From Clostridiales bacterium 38_11 (GTDB lineage Bacteria; Bacillota; Clostridia; Tissierellales; Dethiosulfatibacteraceae): a stretch of 41,697 nucleotides of DNA. The notes under the pieces are model-generated. The model saw only the letters and a list, made by a program, of their open reading frames with translations. It made no database searches and was not told the origin of the DNA. A program made the translations under genes and the position numbers. Below, piece by piece: positions 1 to 8,762 of this stretch. Location of the stretch: contig LGGM01000003.1 in assembly GCA_001509345.1 (NCBI GenBank), positions 1 through 41,697 on the forward strand, read 5' to 3'. The number at the start of each line of letters is the position of its first letter. The first letter of the stretch is position 1.

Positions 1-121
1 TTTAAAAAAGTCCCAAAATTACTTTGTTTGTACTGCTTGCTAATTCTCTAAAGAATTACGTTGACTATGTGTTATTCTATTGTCTATGTGCGGGCTGTTG
101 TCTGTTGCAACAACGTTAATG

Positions 122-151
122 ATTTTATCACACCTTGTATGCCAATGTCAA
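122..151 (-). promoter_or_regulatory. Sigma-A promoter P2 of a probable rRNA operon
   Basis: Read on the minus strand, TTGACA (151-146) is followed after 18 nt by TAAAAT (127-122). It points left toward the window edge and lies about 80 nt downstream of a second, similar promoter. Tandem strong promoters and a long untranslated leader after lysS are what is seen where an rRNA operon follows lysS, as at rrnJ in Bacillus subtilis. The rRNA itself is outside the window, so this assignment is an inference. Confidence 0.6.
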
Positions 152-206
152 TCATTTTTATTTCAATCTGCCACTGTTTTCATACTCTTTCTTAGGGTGC
201 TTTATA

Positions 207-235
207 AGATTACCATATAAAGTTTAAGGTGTCAA
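207..235 (-). promoter_or_regulatory. Sigma-A promoter P1 of a probable rRNA operon
   Basis: On the minus strand a perfect TTGACA (235-230) is followed after 17 nt by TAATCT (212-207). It is the upstream member of a tandem pair reading toward the left edge. No open reading frame follows it within the window, which fits a stable-RNA operon leader. The leader also has a short hairpin, AATTCT-CTAA-AGAATT, at 42-57. Confidence 0.6.
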
Positions 236-411
236 CACTTTTTGCTGATTTTTTGATATTAGATTTTCGTTGAAATTTCAATATTGTAAGGCAAATTACA
301 GACCACTAGGAGCCGTGGTTATTGATAGTCCTTCCGATTAAAAATATAATCTCTAATTCATTCGTGTTAACAAAAATTTAACATTAACTTCATGAATTTT
401 TATTCGGATTT

Positions 412-480
412 ACAGGGTTCTTGGGTTCAGGTGGTGTTTTAAATGCCATCTGAACCTTAGCACTGTTAGTCATCGGATAA
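412..480. repeat. Dispersed structured repeat, copy A (internally deleted)
   Basis: This stretch is nearly identical to parts of 24395-24526. It has the shared lead ACAGGGTTCTTGGGTT, an 11-bp hairpin (GGTTCAGGTGG at 424-434 with CCATCTGAACC at 446-456), and the shared tail CACTGTTAGTCATCGGATAA at 461-480. Relative to the other copy it lacks 60 nt. The missing segment is bounded by CTTAG direct repeats in the longer copy, so a deletion between short repeats explains the difference. It encodes nothing obvious. The rest of 236-411 shows only a weak hairpin around ACCAC/GTGGT near 303-320. Confidence 0.8.
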
Positions 481-513
481 AAAAAATACAGAGTCATTTT
501 CGCGGCTGTATTC
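478..513 (-). terminator. Intrinsic terminator of lysS
   Basis: On the minus strand the stem AATACAG (512-506) pairs with CTGTATT (491-485) across a 14-nt loop and runs into an uninterrupted T tract. It lies about 50 nt after the lysS stop codon and directly abuts the end of repeat copy A. Confidence 0.65.
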
Positions 514-560
514 TTCCATTTTTTCCTATATTTATCTCATGTTTCTAGTTGAGTTGCAAT

Positions 561-2042
561 CTATTCTTCTGTTATCGGTTTCATAGTTGGGAATAGTATG
601 ATGTCCCTGATAGATGGTGAATCCGTCAACAAAATAATAACCCTGTCAACACCGATACCAAGTCCTCCGGTAGGTGGTAATCCAACCTCCAATGCATTGA
701 CAAAATCCATGTCCATCATATGTGCTTCTTCATCTCCATCCTCTCTTTGCATTAACTGATCATCAAATCTCTTCTTCTGGTCGATTGGATCGTTCAACTC
801 TGAAAATGCGTTGGCAACTTCCCATGTATTGATAAATGCTTCAAATCTATTGGTAATGTTTGGATTGTACGGATTTCTTTTTGCTAAGGGAGATACTTCA
901 ACAGGGTGATGCAAAACAAACGTTGGCTGAACCAGATCCTTCTCACAAAATTCTTCAAATGCTAAATTGACAATGTGTCCGGTCTTCATGTGTTTTTCGA
1001 CTTTTAAATGAAGCCTTTCTCTAGCAACTTTTTTTGCTTCTTCATCATCATTGTAAGAATAAAAATCTATACCCGTCTTTTCTTTAACCAAATCGTGCAT
1101 TGAAACTCTTCTCCAAGGTGGTGTTAAATCCAATTCAGTTCCCTGGTAGTTTATTTTTGTGGTGCCATTCGCCTTTTCACACATATAGGCTATCACGTTT
1201 TCAGTCAGTTCCATCATGTATTCATAATCGACATATGCTTTATAGACTTCCATTGCCGTATACTCAGGATTGTGTTTTATGGACATGCCTTCATTCCTGA
1301 ACATTTTACCTATTTCATATACACCATCAAAACCACCCACAATCAATCGTTTCAAATACAACTCATTGGCTATTCTCAGGTACATATCAATATCCAATGT
1401 ATTGTGATGAGTCACAAATGGCTTAGCTGAAGCGCCACCGGCTATGGTATTCAATATCGGCGTATCAACCTCTAAAAATCCCCTGTCGTCTAAATACTCC
1501 CTTAATGCTTTTATGATGACACTTCTTTTGATAAATGTTTTCTTGACTTCAGGATTTACTATTAAATCCACATATCTTTGTCTATATCTCAAATCGGGAT
1601 CTTTTAATCCATGATATTTTTCCGGTAAAACTTGGAGGGATTTGGAAAGCAGAGTAATCTCGAGAGCCCTAATTGAGATTTCACCCATCTTCGTTTTAAA
1701 TACCTCTCCTTTGACACCAATAATATCCCCTATATCATACGCAATCAACCGATTGTATTCAACCTCTCCGATGACATCCTGTTTGGCAAAAACCTGTATT
1801 CTACCTTCATTGTCTTGGACATCATAAAACCCCACTTTGCCTTGACCTCTTTTAGACATGATTCTACCTGCGCAGGACACTTGACTTCCCTCTAGATCAT
1901 CGAACCTTTCCTTAATAGACATGCTTTGATGGGTAACATCATATTTTTCAATTTTAAACGGATCCATATTTTCTTCAATAAGATTGTTTAGCTTCTCTCT
2001 CCTGATTATTCTCAATTCATTGAGATTCTCATTTTCAGACAA
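561..2042 (-). CDS. lysS: Lysyl-tRNA synthetase, class II
   Basis: Cytoplasmic enzyme that charges tRNA-Lys with lysine using ATP. An N-terminal OB-fold anticodon-binding domain (about residues 50-140) precedes the class II catalytic core. Motif 2 is visible around [20 protein letters not shown] and motif 3 at [20 protein letters not shown] near the C-terminus. The length, about 493 residues, is normal. The open frame extends to a GTG at 2051, but that codon overlaps the AAGGAG ribosome binding site. The TTG at 2042, seven bases after the site, is the better start. It follows greA closely, so it is probably the last gene of a dusB-greA-lysS unit ending at the terminator at 478-513. lysS immediately before an rRNA operon is a recurring Firmicutes arrangement. 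Confidence 0.97.
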   Translation of the reverse strand: MSENENLNELRIIRREKLNNLIEENMDPFKIEKYDVTHQSMSIKERFDDLEGSQVSCAGRIMSKRGQGKVGFYDVQDNEGRIQVFAKQDVIGEVEYNRLIAYDIGDIIGVKGEVFKTKMGEISIRALEITLLSKSLQVLPEKYHGLKDPDLRYRQRYVDLIVNPEVKKTFIKRSVIIKALREYLDDRGFLEVDTPILNTIAGGASAKPFVTHHNTLDIDMYLRIANELYLKRLIVGGFDGVYEIGKMFRNEGMSIKHNPEYTAMEVYKAYVDYEYMMELTENVIAYMCEKANGTTKINYQGTELDLTPPWRRVSMHDLVKEKTGIDFYSYNDDEEAKKVARERLHLKVEKHMKTGHIVNLAFEEFCEKDLVQPTFVLHHPVEVSPLAKRNPYNPNITNRFEAFINTWEVANAFSELNDPIDQKKRFDDQLMQREDGDEEAHMMDMDFVNALEVGLPPTGGLGIGVDRVIILLTDSPSIRDIILFPTMKPITEE

Positions 2043-2060
2043 AAAAATCACTCCTTCGCA

Positions 2061-2534
2061 CTATTCAATGCTAACAATTTCGTACTTGACATAATATCCG
2101 CTAGGCGTTGAAACTTCAAGCACCTCTCCAGCTTTTTTGCCTAAAAGAGCTTTCCCCAATGGTGATACATTAGATATTCTCCCTTTCATAGGATCCGCTT
2201 CCACTGAACCTACAATCTTGTACTCCATGACCTCATCATATTCGATGTCTCTCGTCTTAACTTTACTTCCCAGTTTGACCAGCTCATTGCCAGACACTTC
2301 TTCTATGAGTTTGGCGTTTTTTATCATATTTTCAATTTTTAATATTCTTTTTTCAATTTCGCCTTGTTCGTTCTTAGCTTCGTCGTATTCAGCGTTTTCG
2401 CTGATGTCTCCAAAAGCCAGAGCCGCTTTGATTTTTTCAGCTACTTCTTTTCTTTTTACCAGCTTGAGCTGTTCAATTTCAACTATCAACTCTTCTAAAC
2501 CCTCTCTGGTAAGCAGAATCTCGTTATTCATCAT
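2061..2534 (-). CDS. greA: Transcription elongation factor GreA
   Basis: Rescues backtracked RNA polymerase by stimulating cleavage of the 3' end of the transcript. The 157 residues match the family length. An N-terminal coiled coil (about residues 1-75) carries the GDISENAEYDEAK tip motif with its acidic residues. The C-terminal FKBP-like domain includes the VSPLGKALLGKKAGE segment. The start is ATG at 2534, preceded by AAGGGAGA, with a second ATG directly after it. It lies between dusB and lysS on the same strand with short gaps, a common Clostridia and Bacilli arrangement. Confidence 0.97.
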   Translation of the reverse strand: MMNNEILLTREGLEELIVEIEQLKLVKRKEVAEKIKAALAFGDISENAEYDEAKNEQGEIEKRILKIENMIKNAKLIEEVSGNELVKLGSKVKTRDIEYDEVMEYKIVGSVEADPMKGRISNVSPLGKALLGKKAGEVLEVSTPSGYYVKYEIVSIE

Positions 2535-2606
2535 TTGTTATCTCCCTTTAGGTAAGTTTATTTATTCTAAAAAGTATAAAATATGTATCTGCGCTTGTCA
2601 AGGTAT

Positions 2607-3596
2607 TTAAGCGCTTTCTTCTCTTTTATCCAATGACTGAATAAAATCATAAATGACTCGTTTAAGTTCATCACGGTTCTGGACTTGATTAAACCTGTTT
2701 CTGTATTCCGCTGCACCATGCAAGCCTTTAATGTACCAACCACAATGTTTCCTAATCTGGAGAACAGCAACCCTTTCCGATTTTTCATGTGTCAGCATAT
2801 CAAGGTGTGTCATCACCTGTTCTAGCTTTTCTTGATAATCAGGATAATCAGTGCTAGTCTGATTTTTCAGACCATTCATGATCTGTTTGAAAATCCATGG
2901 ATTCCCAAGTGCTCCCCTTCCAATCATAATACCATCACATTGGGTTTCATCTAACATTTTCCTGGCATCTGAGAAGGAAAAAATATCTCCGTTGCCGATC
3001 ACAGGAATACTCAAGTTTGCTTTTAATGCTGCAATCGCATTCCAGTCAGCTTTTCCAGAGTAGAATTGGTCTCTTGTTCTAGCATGCAAGGTCAAGGCAT
3101 CAGCACCGCTTTCCTGAAGCATTTTAGCAAAATCCATGTAATTAATGTTGTTTTTATCCCAGCCTTTACGGATTTTGACGGTAACAGGCTTAGATGATAC
3201 GTGTTTGATTCTTTTGACAATTTCCATAGCCAATCTGGGTGTTTTCATTAAAGCACTGCCATCACCATTATTGACTATTTTAGGTGCAGGGCAGCCCATA
3301 TTAATATCCAGTATGTCAAATGTATCTAGATAATTCAATTTATCTTTTACAACTTGTGCCATAATCAGGGGATCCGATCCAAAAATCTGCATTATGACAG
3401 GATGGTTAGATGGTTTAATATCCATCAATTGTTCAGTTTTTTTATCTTTGTAGTATATACCTTTTGCACTGATCATTTCTGTTGTGACCACTCCAGCTCC
3501 ATGCTCTTTGCAAATGGTCCGAAAAGTCTTATCTGTGATCCCTGCCATTGGTGCTAGTATCACACTATTTTTCACCTCGACGTTGCCTATCTTCAT
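2607..3596 (-). CDS. dusB: tRNA-dihydrouridine synthase (DusB family)
   Basis: FMN-dependent reductase that converts specific uridines of tRNA to dihydrouridine using NAD(P)H. The 329-residue TIM barrel begins with the flavin-binding LAPMAGITDKTFR motif. It carries the catalytic cysteine at about residue 102 in NMGCPAPKIV, the substrate/FMN-contact HARTRDQFYSGKADW segment, and the phosphate-binding VIGNGDI and MIGRGALGNPWIF segments. The start is ATG at 3596 after AAAGGAAT. It lies 5 nt downstream of the biotin-ligase homologue. dusB near greA and lysS is a conserved Firmicutes neighbourhood. Confidence 0.95.
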   Translation of the reverse strand: MKIGNVEVKNSVILAPMAGITDKTFRTICKEHGAGVVTTEMISAKGIYYKDKKTEQLMDIKPSNHPVIMQIFGSDPLIMAQVVKDKLNYLDTFDILDINMGCPAPKIVNNGDGSALMKTPRLAMEIVKRIKHVSSKPVTVKIRKGWDKNNINYMDFAKMLQESGADALTLHARTRDQFYSGKADWNAIAALKANLSIPVIGNGDIFSFSDARKMLDETQCDGIMIGRGALGNPWIFKQIMNGLKNQTSTDYPDYQEKLEQVMTHLDMLTHEKSERVAVLQIRKHCGWYIKGLHGAAEYRNRFNQVQNRDELKRVIYDFIQSLDKREESA

Positions 3597-3601
3597 TTAA
3601 T

Positions 3602-4393
3602 TCATTCCTTTGTCATTATAACTTCATATTTTTGGGGGTCGATAATGTCTGTATTTCCGCTTGGTTGGATAAAACCGAGCTCGCCACAATTGTTAAAGCC
3701 TATGATTTTGCACTCCATCCACTTTTTATTTCCGTGTTTTCTCAATTGTACATGATTGGCAAATTGACTTAAGTATTGTTCCCAAGGCTCGTAAATTCTA
3801 TCACAGCTTTTTTTACCGTAACACTCCCCAATTAAATCATCTACATGATTCAAAAGCATAGCAACCATATCTTCCATAACAATATCAGAATTGTAGATTG
3901 CCATCAAAGATATTGCTTGATTATCAAGGCTGTCAGCAAGCATTTCTCTGTCAATATCTATATTGAGGTTGATACTAAGGATGTATTTTTCAATGTTGTC
4001 ACAGGTAATACCATCCACAAAAATAGCACCAAGTTTTTTATCATGAATCATGATATCATTGGGCCATTTGAGTACGGGACTCACCCCCATGTCCTTTAGG
4101 GTATGAAATACGGCACTGCCTCCCAATAATGTTAAAAGGCAGAAATAGTTTTTCTTTCTATCGAGGTCCAAGATGATGCTTAAATACAATCCGCCTTGTG
4201 GGGAAAACCACTCTTTGTTTCGTTTCGTCTTGTTTTCCCATTGCTTATCAGCACATACAACCATCCCATTGGGACTGTGTGAAGCAATAGTGCTTGCTTT
4301 TTTCGCTGTTGACTGCAATGATTCAAATTGAATAAAAGATCGCCCCACGTATTCAGTATTTAATTTATCTTTTAAGAAATGATAATTTAACAA
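3602..4393 (-). CDS. Biotin-protein ligase homologue with degenerate adenylate loop
   Basis: It resembles the catalytic core of BirA-type ligases, which form biotinyl-AMP and attach biotin to acyl-carrier lysines. There is no N-terminal DNA-binding domain (263 residues). The core signatures LKWPNDIMI (about 108-116, with the active-site Lys), KKLGAIFVDG and WFSPQGGLYLSI are present. The normally near-invariant GRGRRG biotinyl-AMP loop is replaced by NKTKRN (54-59): all three glycines and two of three arginines are lost. The start is a TTG after GGGGTGA. The fold assignment is firm. Whether it still ligates biotin is doubtful, and loss of activity or a changed ligand is possible. No biotin-carrier gene lies in the window. 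Confidence 0.8.
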   Translation of the reverse strand: MLNYHFLKDKLNTEYVGRSFIQFESLQSTAKKASTIASHSPNGMVVCADKQWENKTKRNKEWFSPQGGLYLSIILDLDRKKNYFCLLTLLGGSAVFHTLKDMGVSPVLKWPNDIMIHDKKLGAIFVDGITCDNIEKYILSINLNIDIDREMLADSLDNQAISLMAIYNSDIVMEDMVAMLLNHVDDLIGECYGKKSCDRIYEPWEQYLSQFANHVQLRKHGNKKWMECKIIGFNNCGELGFIQPSGNTDIIDPQKYEVIMTKE

Positions 4394-4510
4394 AAAATCA
4401 CCCCAATAACTACTGTATGAATAATACTACAAGTCAACTGATTATACAAGTCTGTTCAAGAGTCTGTGCAAGAGTAAAAGCATTCATTATCAAATAAATG
4501 CATTAAAATG

Positions 4511-5584
4511 CTATTTTAGATTGAGAATTTCCTCAATAACACTCAACAGCTCTTTGATTTCGTCTGGTGTTATATCTGCCATGTGGGCTATCCTGAATGT
4601 TTTTTCTTTCAGATCTCCATATCCGTTGGAGATTAAAAATCCCCTCTTTCCTAACTCGGTGTTTAAATCCTTCACGCTGATCTGTCTGGTATTGTCAACT
4701 GTTGTTAGTGTATTTGAAAGATATTTTTCATCCGCAAACAGCGCAAAATGTTGTCTGCCCCAATTCCTTACCAGATGTGCCATCTCCAGATGTCTGTTGA
4801 ATCTATTGTCTAGTCCCTCTGCCAGTATCCTATCCAACTGATAGTCCAGTGCAAACATCAAAGATACATTTGGCGTTGATGGGTATTGGTTGTCCTTTTT
4901 TTCAATAGTCTCATATATTTCAACCATATCAAAATACAGACCTCGGTTTTTTACTGTTTTTGCCCTCTCATATGCTTTTTCGCTCATGGTGCATATAGCA
5001 AGTCCGGGAGGCAATCCCAAAGCCTTTTGGGTTGATGTGATACAAATATCAATTCCAAGCCTATCAACTTCTATTTTTGTTCCGGCAGCTGAGCTCACAG
5101 CATCGACACAAAAAATAACGTTCGGATATTTTCTAATGATTGTTGATATTTCTTCTATTGGATTCATCACACCGGTCGAAGTCTCATTGTGGGTGATGGT
5201 CACCAGATCATATGTATTGGTAGATAGAGCCTTTTCAACAAGTTCAGGTGTAGTTGCCTTCCCCAGCTCAGTCTCATACAAATCTGCCGGTATACCGTTA
5301 CTCATTGCCATCTTGTACCATCTTTTCCCAAATGCGCCAACTGAAAAAACTGCTGCCTTATGAGCAGTACAGCTTCTTATGGCCCCTTCCATAAAGCCAC
5401 TGCCTGATGAAGTCGATAGCATAATTTGATTCTCGGTATAGAACAGTTTTTTGAGTTTGTCACTTATTCCTCTCTGGAGTTGTGAAATCTCCTTGGTTCT
5501 ATGACCAATCATAGGGGTTGCCATCTTGTCCAAGACGTCTTGTCCGACTTCTACGGGACCTGGGATAAATAATTTTTTATGCAT
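4511..5584 (-). CDS. Class V PLP-dependent aminotransferase (alanine-glyoxylate/serine-pyruvate type)
   Basis: Fold-type I aminotransferase of 357 residues, similar to the alanine-glyoxylate/serine-pyruvate group and to the small subunits of soluble hydrogenases. Visible features are the family opening LFIPGPVEV, the substrate-site HNETSTGVMNP, the cofactor Asp in FCVDAVSSAAGT, and the PLP lysine near residue 187 in STQKALGLPPG. The start is ATG at 5584 after GAGGTGG. A good promoter lies 60-85 nt upstream, so it is probably transcribed alone or into the biotin-ligase homologue. The exact amino donor and acceptor cannot be read from sequence. Phosphonate-type relatives (2-aminoethylphosphonate transaminase) are less likely but not excluded. 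Confidence 0.85.
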   Translation of the reverse strand: MHKKLFIPGPVEVGQDVLDKMATPMIGHRTKEISQLQRGISDKLKKLFYTENQIMLSTSSGSGFMEGAIRSCTAHKAAVFSVGAFGKRWYKMAMSNGIPADLYETELGKATTPELVEKALSTNTYDLVTITHNETSTGVMNPIEEISTIIRKYPNVIFCVDAVSSAAGTKIEVDRLGIDICITSTQKALGLPPGLAICTMSEKAYERAKTVKNRGLYFDMVEIYETIEKKDNQYPSTPNVSLMFALDYQLDRILAEGLDNRFNRHLEMAHLVRNWGRQHFALFADEKYLSNTLTTVDNTRQISVKDLNTELGKRGFLISNGYGDLKEKTFRIAHMADITPDEIKELLSVIEEILNLK

Positions 5585-5640
5585 TTTTCCACCTCTCTAA
5601 TATATTTGTTAATAAATTATCATTTATTGTAGTTTGTACA

Positions 5641-5669
5641 ATTATAGAGAATTTTCTATTTTTTTTCAA
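5641..5669 (-). promoter_or_regulatory. Sigma-A promoter of the class V aminotransferase gene
   Basis: On the minus strand TTGAAA (5669-5664) and TATAAT (5646-5641) are separated by exactly 17 nt. The promoter sits in the divergent 208-nt gap and reads into the aminotransferase gene. Confidence 0.7.
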
Positions 5670-5792
5670 GACTTATTTAAAAAACTTTTGTTTATTGGAT
5701 AAGGATATAATACAATATATTATACTCAGATCATATATATAGTTGCTATGGTCTGTTTAAACCTTATGAACAAATGAAGTACGAGGTGCATT

Positions 5793-6596
5793 ATGAATAG
5801 ATTGCGTATTGGCATGCCATCATTGATTGAATTAAATTCTTTTAAGGATACGGTAGATTTATGTAGAGAATTGAATCTGAACTTTATAGAACTAAATATG
5901 AATCTACCATCAAATTTTATTGAAAATCTGTCATGCAATGAACTTCTTAAAGTTAAAGAAAACCACAAGATTTTCTACACCATGCATATGCCTGATGATA
6001 TGGATATGGGTGTTTTCTTTCCGTCTGTTCGGGATGGATATGTGAAGCTTGCACTGGATACTGTTGTTTGGGCTCAGAAAGCTGGTGTTGAGCTATTGAA
6101 TTTTCACATCATTGAAGGAGCGAAGATGACGCTCCCTCAAAAGAAAATTTTTATCTATGAACAATACTCTGACATTTTTGTCAGGAATTTTAAAGATTCA
6201 TTTAAAATGGTTTGTCAATCTGCAATAAAAGGCAAAATTGGCATAAACATAGAAAACTCTGGCAATTTTAACCGCTTATTTGCCCAGGAAGCTCTCAATC
6301 ACGTTTTGGCTATGAAAGGAACTGGAATCACATGGGACATCGGTCACGATTCTGCTAACAGTTTTATTGATCACGAGTATCTCATGCAAATGAATCATCG
6401 CATCACACATATGCATTTTCACGATACCAAAGGTCAAAAGGATCATCTGGTTCCATTCGATGGAGAGTTGGATCTGGTTGATCGCATTGATTTTGCCATT
6501 AAAAAAAATATAACAGTGCTGCTAGAGGTTAAAACTATGGCTGCTTTAAAAGAATCTGTTTATATACTAAGACAAAGAAATCTGATTCCCAGCTGA
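5793..6596 (+). CDS. TIM-barrel sugar-phosphate isomerase/epimerase-like protein
   Basis: A 267-residue protein of the xylose isomerase-like TIM-barrel superfamily (AP endonuclease family 2 / hexulose-phosphate epimerase relatives). The family's metal-site pattern is present: FHIIEGA, a conserved Glu in GINIENSGNF, then TWDIGHDSAN, MHFHDTKG and the final Glu in VLLEVKTM. It is therefore probably a divalent-metal isomerase, epimerase or endonuclease-like enzyme. The substrate is not predictable and there is no sugar operon around it. The start is ATG after GAGGTG. It is divergent from the aminotransferase, and its stop lies one base from the stop of the convergent histidine kinase gene. Confidence 0.75.
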   Translation: MNRLRIGMPSLIELNSFKDTVDLCRELNLNFIELNMNLPSNFIENLSCNELLKVKENHKIFYTMHMPDDMDMGVFFPSVRDGYVKLALDTVVWAQKAGVELLNFHIIEGAKMTLPQKKIFIYEQYSDIFVRNFKDSFKMVCQSAIKGKIGINIENSGNFNRLFAQEALNHVLAMKGTGITWDIGHDSANSFIDHEYLMQMNHRITHMHFHDTKGQKDHLVPFDGELDLVDRIDFAIKKNITVLLEVKTMAALKESVYILRQRNLIPS

Positions 6597-6597
6597 A

Positions 6598-7974
6598 TCA
6601 CAGTTTAAATGTATTGATATTCCTAAATCTTATAATGAACACAATCTGATCGTCCTCAAGCTGAGACCAGATTTTACCACCATTTAATTCAACCATTTCA
6701 CGGCTTATTGCCAACCCAAGTCCACTGCCTGAACCATGGGATCTTGACTGGTCTTTGATATACATTCGCTCAAAGATACGTCTCATATCATCATTTTTGA
6801 ACTGCCTCTTGTCAATACTGTTGGAGAAAGTGATGAGAACGTCTTCATTCTCAATAATGGTTCTTATTTTTAAAACACCTGGTTTTTTTGCGTACTTTAT
6901 TGCGTTGTGTATTAGATTTTCAAAAACTCTGACCATTAGTATAGGATCTGCGTAAATAAATGGCTTCTCAGGGTTCAATTCCAACTCTATTTGAAGATAA
7001 TTGTCTTCGATGAGATGAGAATACTCAACTTTGATCTGGTCAACCAATCTATTAACATCAAGATTTGTTTTTTCCAATTTTAAAGCCTCACTTGTCAGTT
7101 TTGAATATTCGAAAAGTTTGCTTATCAATTGTTTTAGTTGTTGGGATTTGTTGTAGCATATCTCAACATATTCAACCAGCTTGTTCTCATCCGGAAATTT
7201 TCTATCTTTAATCAGATTCAGATAACCGATTATCGAAGTAAGAGGCGTACTAAGGTCATGGGCCATGTTGGTGATCAATTCTTTTTTTGATTTTTCCATC
7301 TTCTCTTCGATGGCATTTCTTTCTTTGATTGATTGTCCCATCCTATTGATGTTGCCGGCTAACCAAGTCAATTCATCCTGGCCTGATATTTTGATCTGAC
7401 TTTCCAGATCTCCTTGTGAGATTCTACCCACGGTCTCTGATATTTCATGAATATAATTGATTCTATTATTAGCCAATCTAAAGAATACAAATATGAAGAG
7501 AATAACAGAGATCAGAATAATAACCATTACAAGTACATTCTCTTCGTATGGTCTGTCCTTATAGAGCCCTTCCAAAAAAATGATGCCGTTCTCTCCATTT
7601 AAGTTTATTGCTCGATATAAAATGTAGTCTTTTTGTTGTGGTTCCGCCTGATGGCTTCTATATAATATTGAACCCTGCTCATCAACAATATTGATGAAGT
7701 AAAGACTTGCGTCGAAGTTGAGCGCTCCCAACTTGTCAGCCCAATGATCCTTTGTTTGTTCAATTTCAAGAATTTTTCCCATCTCTTCGATAAGGATTGT
7801 GGCATTCAGTTTTTCTGTTTCATAAATATCTTGCTTTGCTTTGAAATACAAATTTTCCACAATGATATATGACATCATCCCGAACACCATCGATGCAACA
7901 AGGGATATGACAAAAAACCCTAGAAATTCTGTCCTTAAACTCTTTGAGTTCTTATCTTTCAACTTTATAACCAA
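6598..7974 (-). CDS. Membrane sensor histidine kinase
   Basis: Two-component sensor of 458 residues. TM1 (about 17-40) and TM2 (about 146-168) bracket an extracellular sensing segment of roughly 105 residues. A HAMP linker follows (about 165-220), then the HisKA domain with the phospho-acceptor His near 239 in MAHDLSTPLTS, and the ATPase domain (N box HNAIKYAKK; GSGSGLGLAIS glycine box). The TTG at 7974 overlaps the end of the response-regulator gene by 23 nt. A TTG at 7962 is an alternative start. The pair is translationally coupled. The signal sensed is unknown, and no transporter or cell-wall target gene is fused to the pair. Confidence 0.93.
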   Translation of the reverse strand: MVIKLKDKNSKSLRTEFLGFFVISLVASMVFGMMSYIIVENLYFKAKQDIYETEKLNATILIEEMGKILEIEQTKDHWADKLGALNFDASLYFINIVDEQGSILYRSHQAEPQQKDYILYRAINLNGENGIIFLEGLYKDRPYEENVLVMVIILISVILFIFVFFRLANNRINYIHEISETVGRISQGDLESQIKISGQDELTWLAGNINRMGQSIKERNAIEEKMEKSKKELITNMAHDLSTPLTSIIGYLNLIKDRKFPDENKLVEYVEICYNKSQQLKQLISKLFEYSKLTSEALKLEKTNLDVNRLVDQIKVEYSHLIEDNYLQIELELNPEKPFIYADPILMVRVFENLIHNAIKYAKKPGVLKIRTIIENEDVLITFSNSIDKRQFKNDDMRRIFERMYIKDQSRSHGSGSGLGLAISREMVELNGGKIWSQLEDDQIVFIIRFRNINTFKL

Positions 7975-8647
7975 CTCCCCAAATTGTTTTTATATATTTA
8001 GGATTCTTGTAATCGTCTTTTAGTTTTTCTCTTAATTTTCTGATATGCACGGTTACAGTATTATCTGTGACAAAAAACTCATCTTTCCAAACTCTATTAT
8101 AAATTTTTTCGATGTTGAACACGATACCTTTATTGGAAGCCAATAAAGCCAATATATCGAATTCCGTTTTAGTCAGATGTACCTCTGCCCCATTTAACAA
8201 TACCTGATGCGTATCTATATTGATTATTAAATCATCGATTGTAATAGTGACATCCCCAGTTTCAATGTCTTTGTTAAAAAGATCTACTCTTCTCAAATTA
8301 GCTTTTACTCTAGCTGTCAATTCAAGAGGATTAAAGGGTTTTGTGATGTAATCATCCGCCCCAGCAGACAATCCCATAATTTTATCCATATCCTCGCCCT
8401 TTGCCGATAGGAATAAAATTGGCATTCTCCATCTTTCTCTTATTTTGTAGCATGTTTCCATGCCATCCATTTCGGGCATCATTATATCCAGAATCAAAAG
8501 GTCAACAGTATGATCCTCAAGTATCTCAATTGCTTCTTTGCCATTTTTTGCCAATAGTACATCATAGTTTTCATTCTGAAGATATATCTTTATCATATTT
8601 CTAATATCTTGATCGTCATCTGTCACTAGTATCACTTTATTTTCCAA
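7952..8647 (-). CDS. OmpR/PhoB-family response regulator
   Basis: DNA-binding response regulator of 231 residues. The receiver domain (1-120) has the acidic pocket DDD (10-12), the phospho-acceptor Asp54 in LILDIMMPEMDG, and the conserved Lys in YITKPFNPLEL. A C-terminal winged helix follows (about 130-231) with the typical LTKTEFDILALL and VTVHIRKLREKL segments. It starts with TTG at 8647 after a strong AGGAGG. It is the upstream partner of the overlapping kinase gene, so it is presumably phosphorylated by it. The regulated genes are not evident from the sequence. Confidence 0.95.
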   Translation of the reverse strand: MENKVILVTDDDQDIRNMIKIYLQNENYDVLLAKNGKEAIEILEDHTVDLLILDIMMPEMDGMETCYKIRERWRMPILFLSAKGEDMDKIMGLSAGADDYITKPFNPLELTARVKANLRRVDLFNKDIETGDVTITIDDLIINIDTHQVLLNGAEVHLTKTEFDILALLASNKGIVFNIEKIYNRVWKDEFFVTDNTVTVHIRKLREKLKDDYKNPKYIKTIWGVGYKVER

Positions 8648-8693
8648 TTTTTCCTCCTGTATCGGTTTCTAAAAACACACTATCATACTTTAT

Positions 8694-8743
8694 TAAAAAA
8701 GAGACTCTGTCAGATAAAACAAAATCTGTCCATCGAGTCTCTG
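8694..8743 (-). terminator. Intrinsic terminator of ftsH
   Basis: On the minus strand AGAGACTC (8742-8735) pairs with GAGTCTCT (8707-8700) and is followed at once by a run of T. A second inner pairing (ACAGAT with ATCTG) fills most of the loop, giving a long stable hairpin. It lies about 20 nt past the ftsH stop and separates ftsH from the two-component genes. Confidence 0.85.
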
Positions 8744-8762
8744 TATCTGATGCTGATATGGA

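Noticed and set aside
2137-2610. 157-codon plus-strand open frame opposite greA
   Set aside because: It mirrors greA codon for codon, has no ribosome binding site and no recognisable domain. greA itself is certain.
4470-4506. Possible terminator after the class V aminotransferase gene
   Set aside because: Only a five-base-pair GCATT/AATGC stem with a long loop precedes four T residues.
5706-5724. TATAATA-CAATA-TATTATA inverted repeat before the TIM-barrel gene
   Set aside because: It is composed only of A/T-rich promoter-like sequence, and no good -35 box accompanies it. An operator is possible but not supportable.
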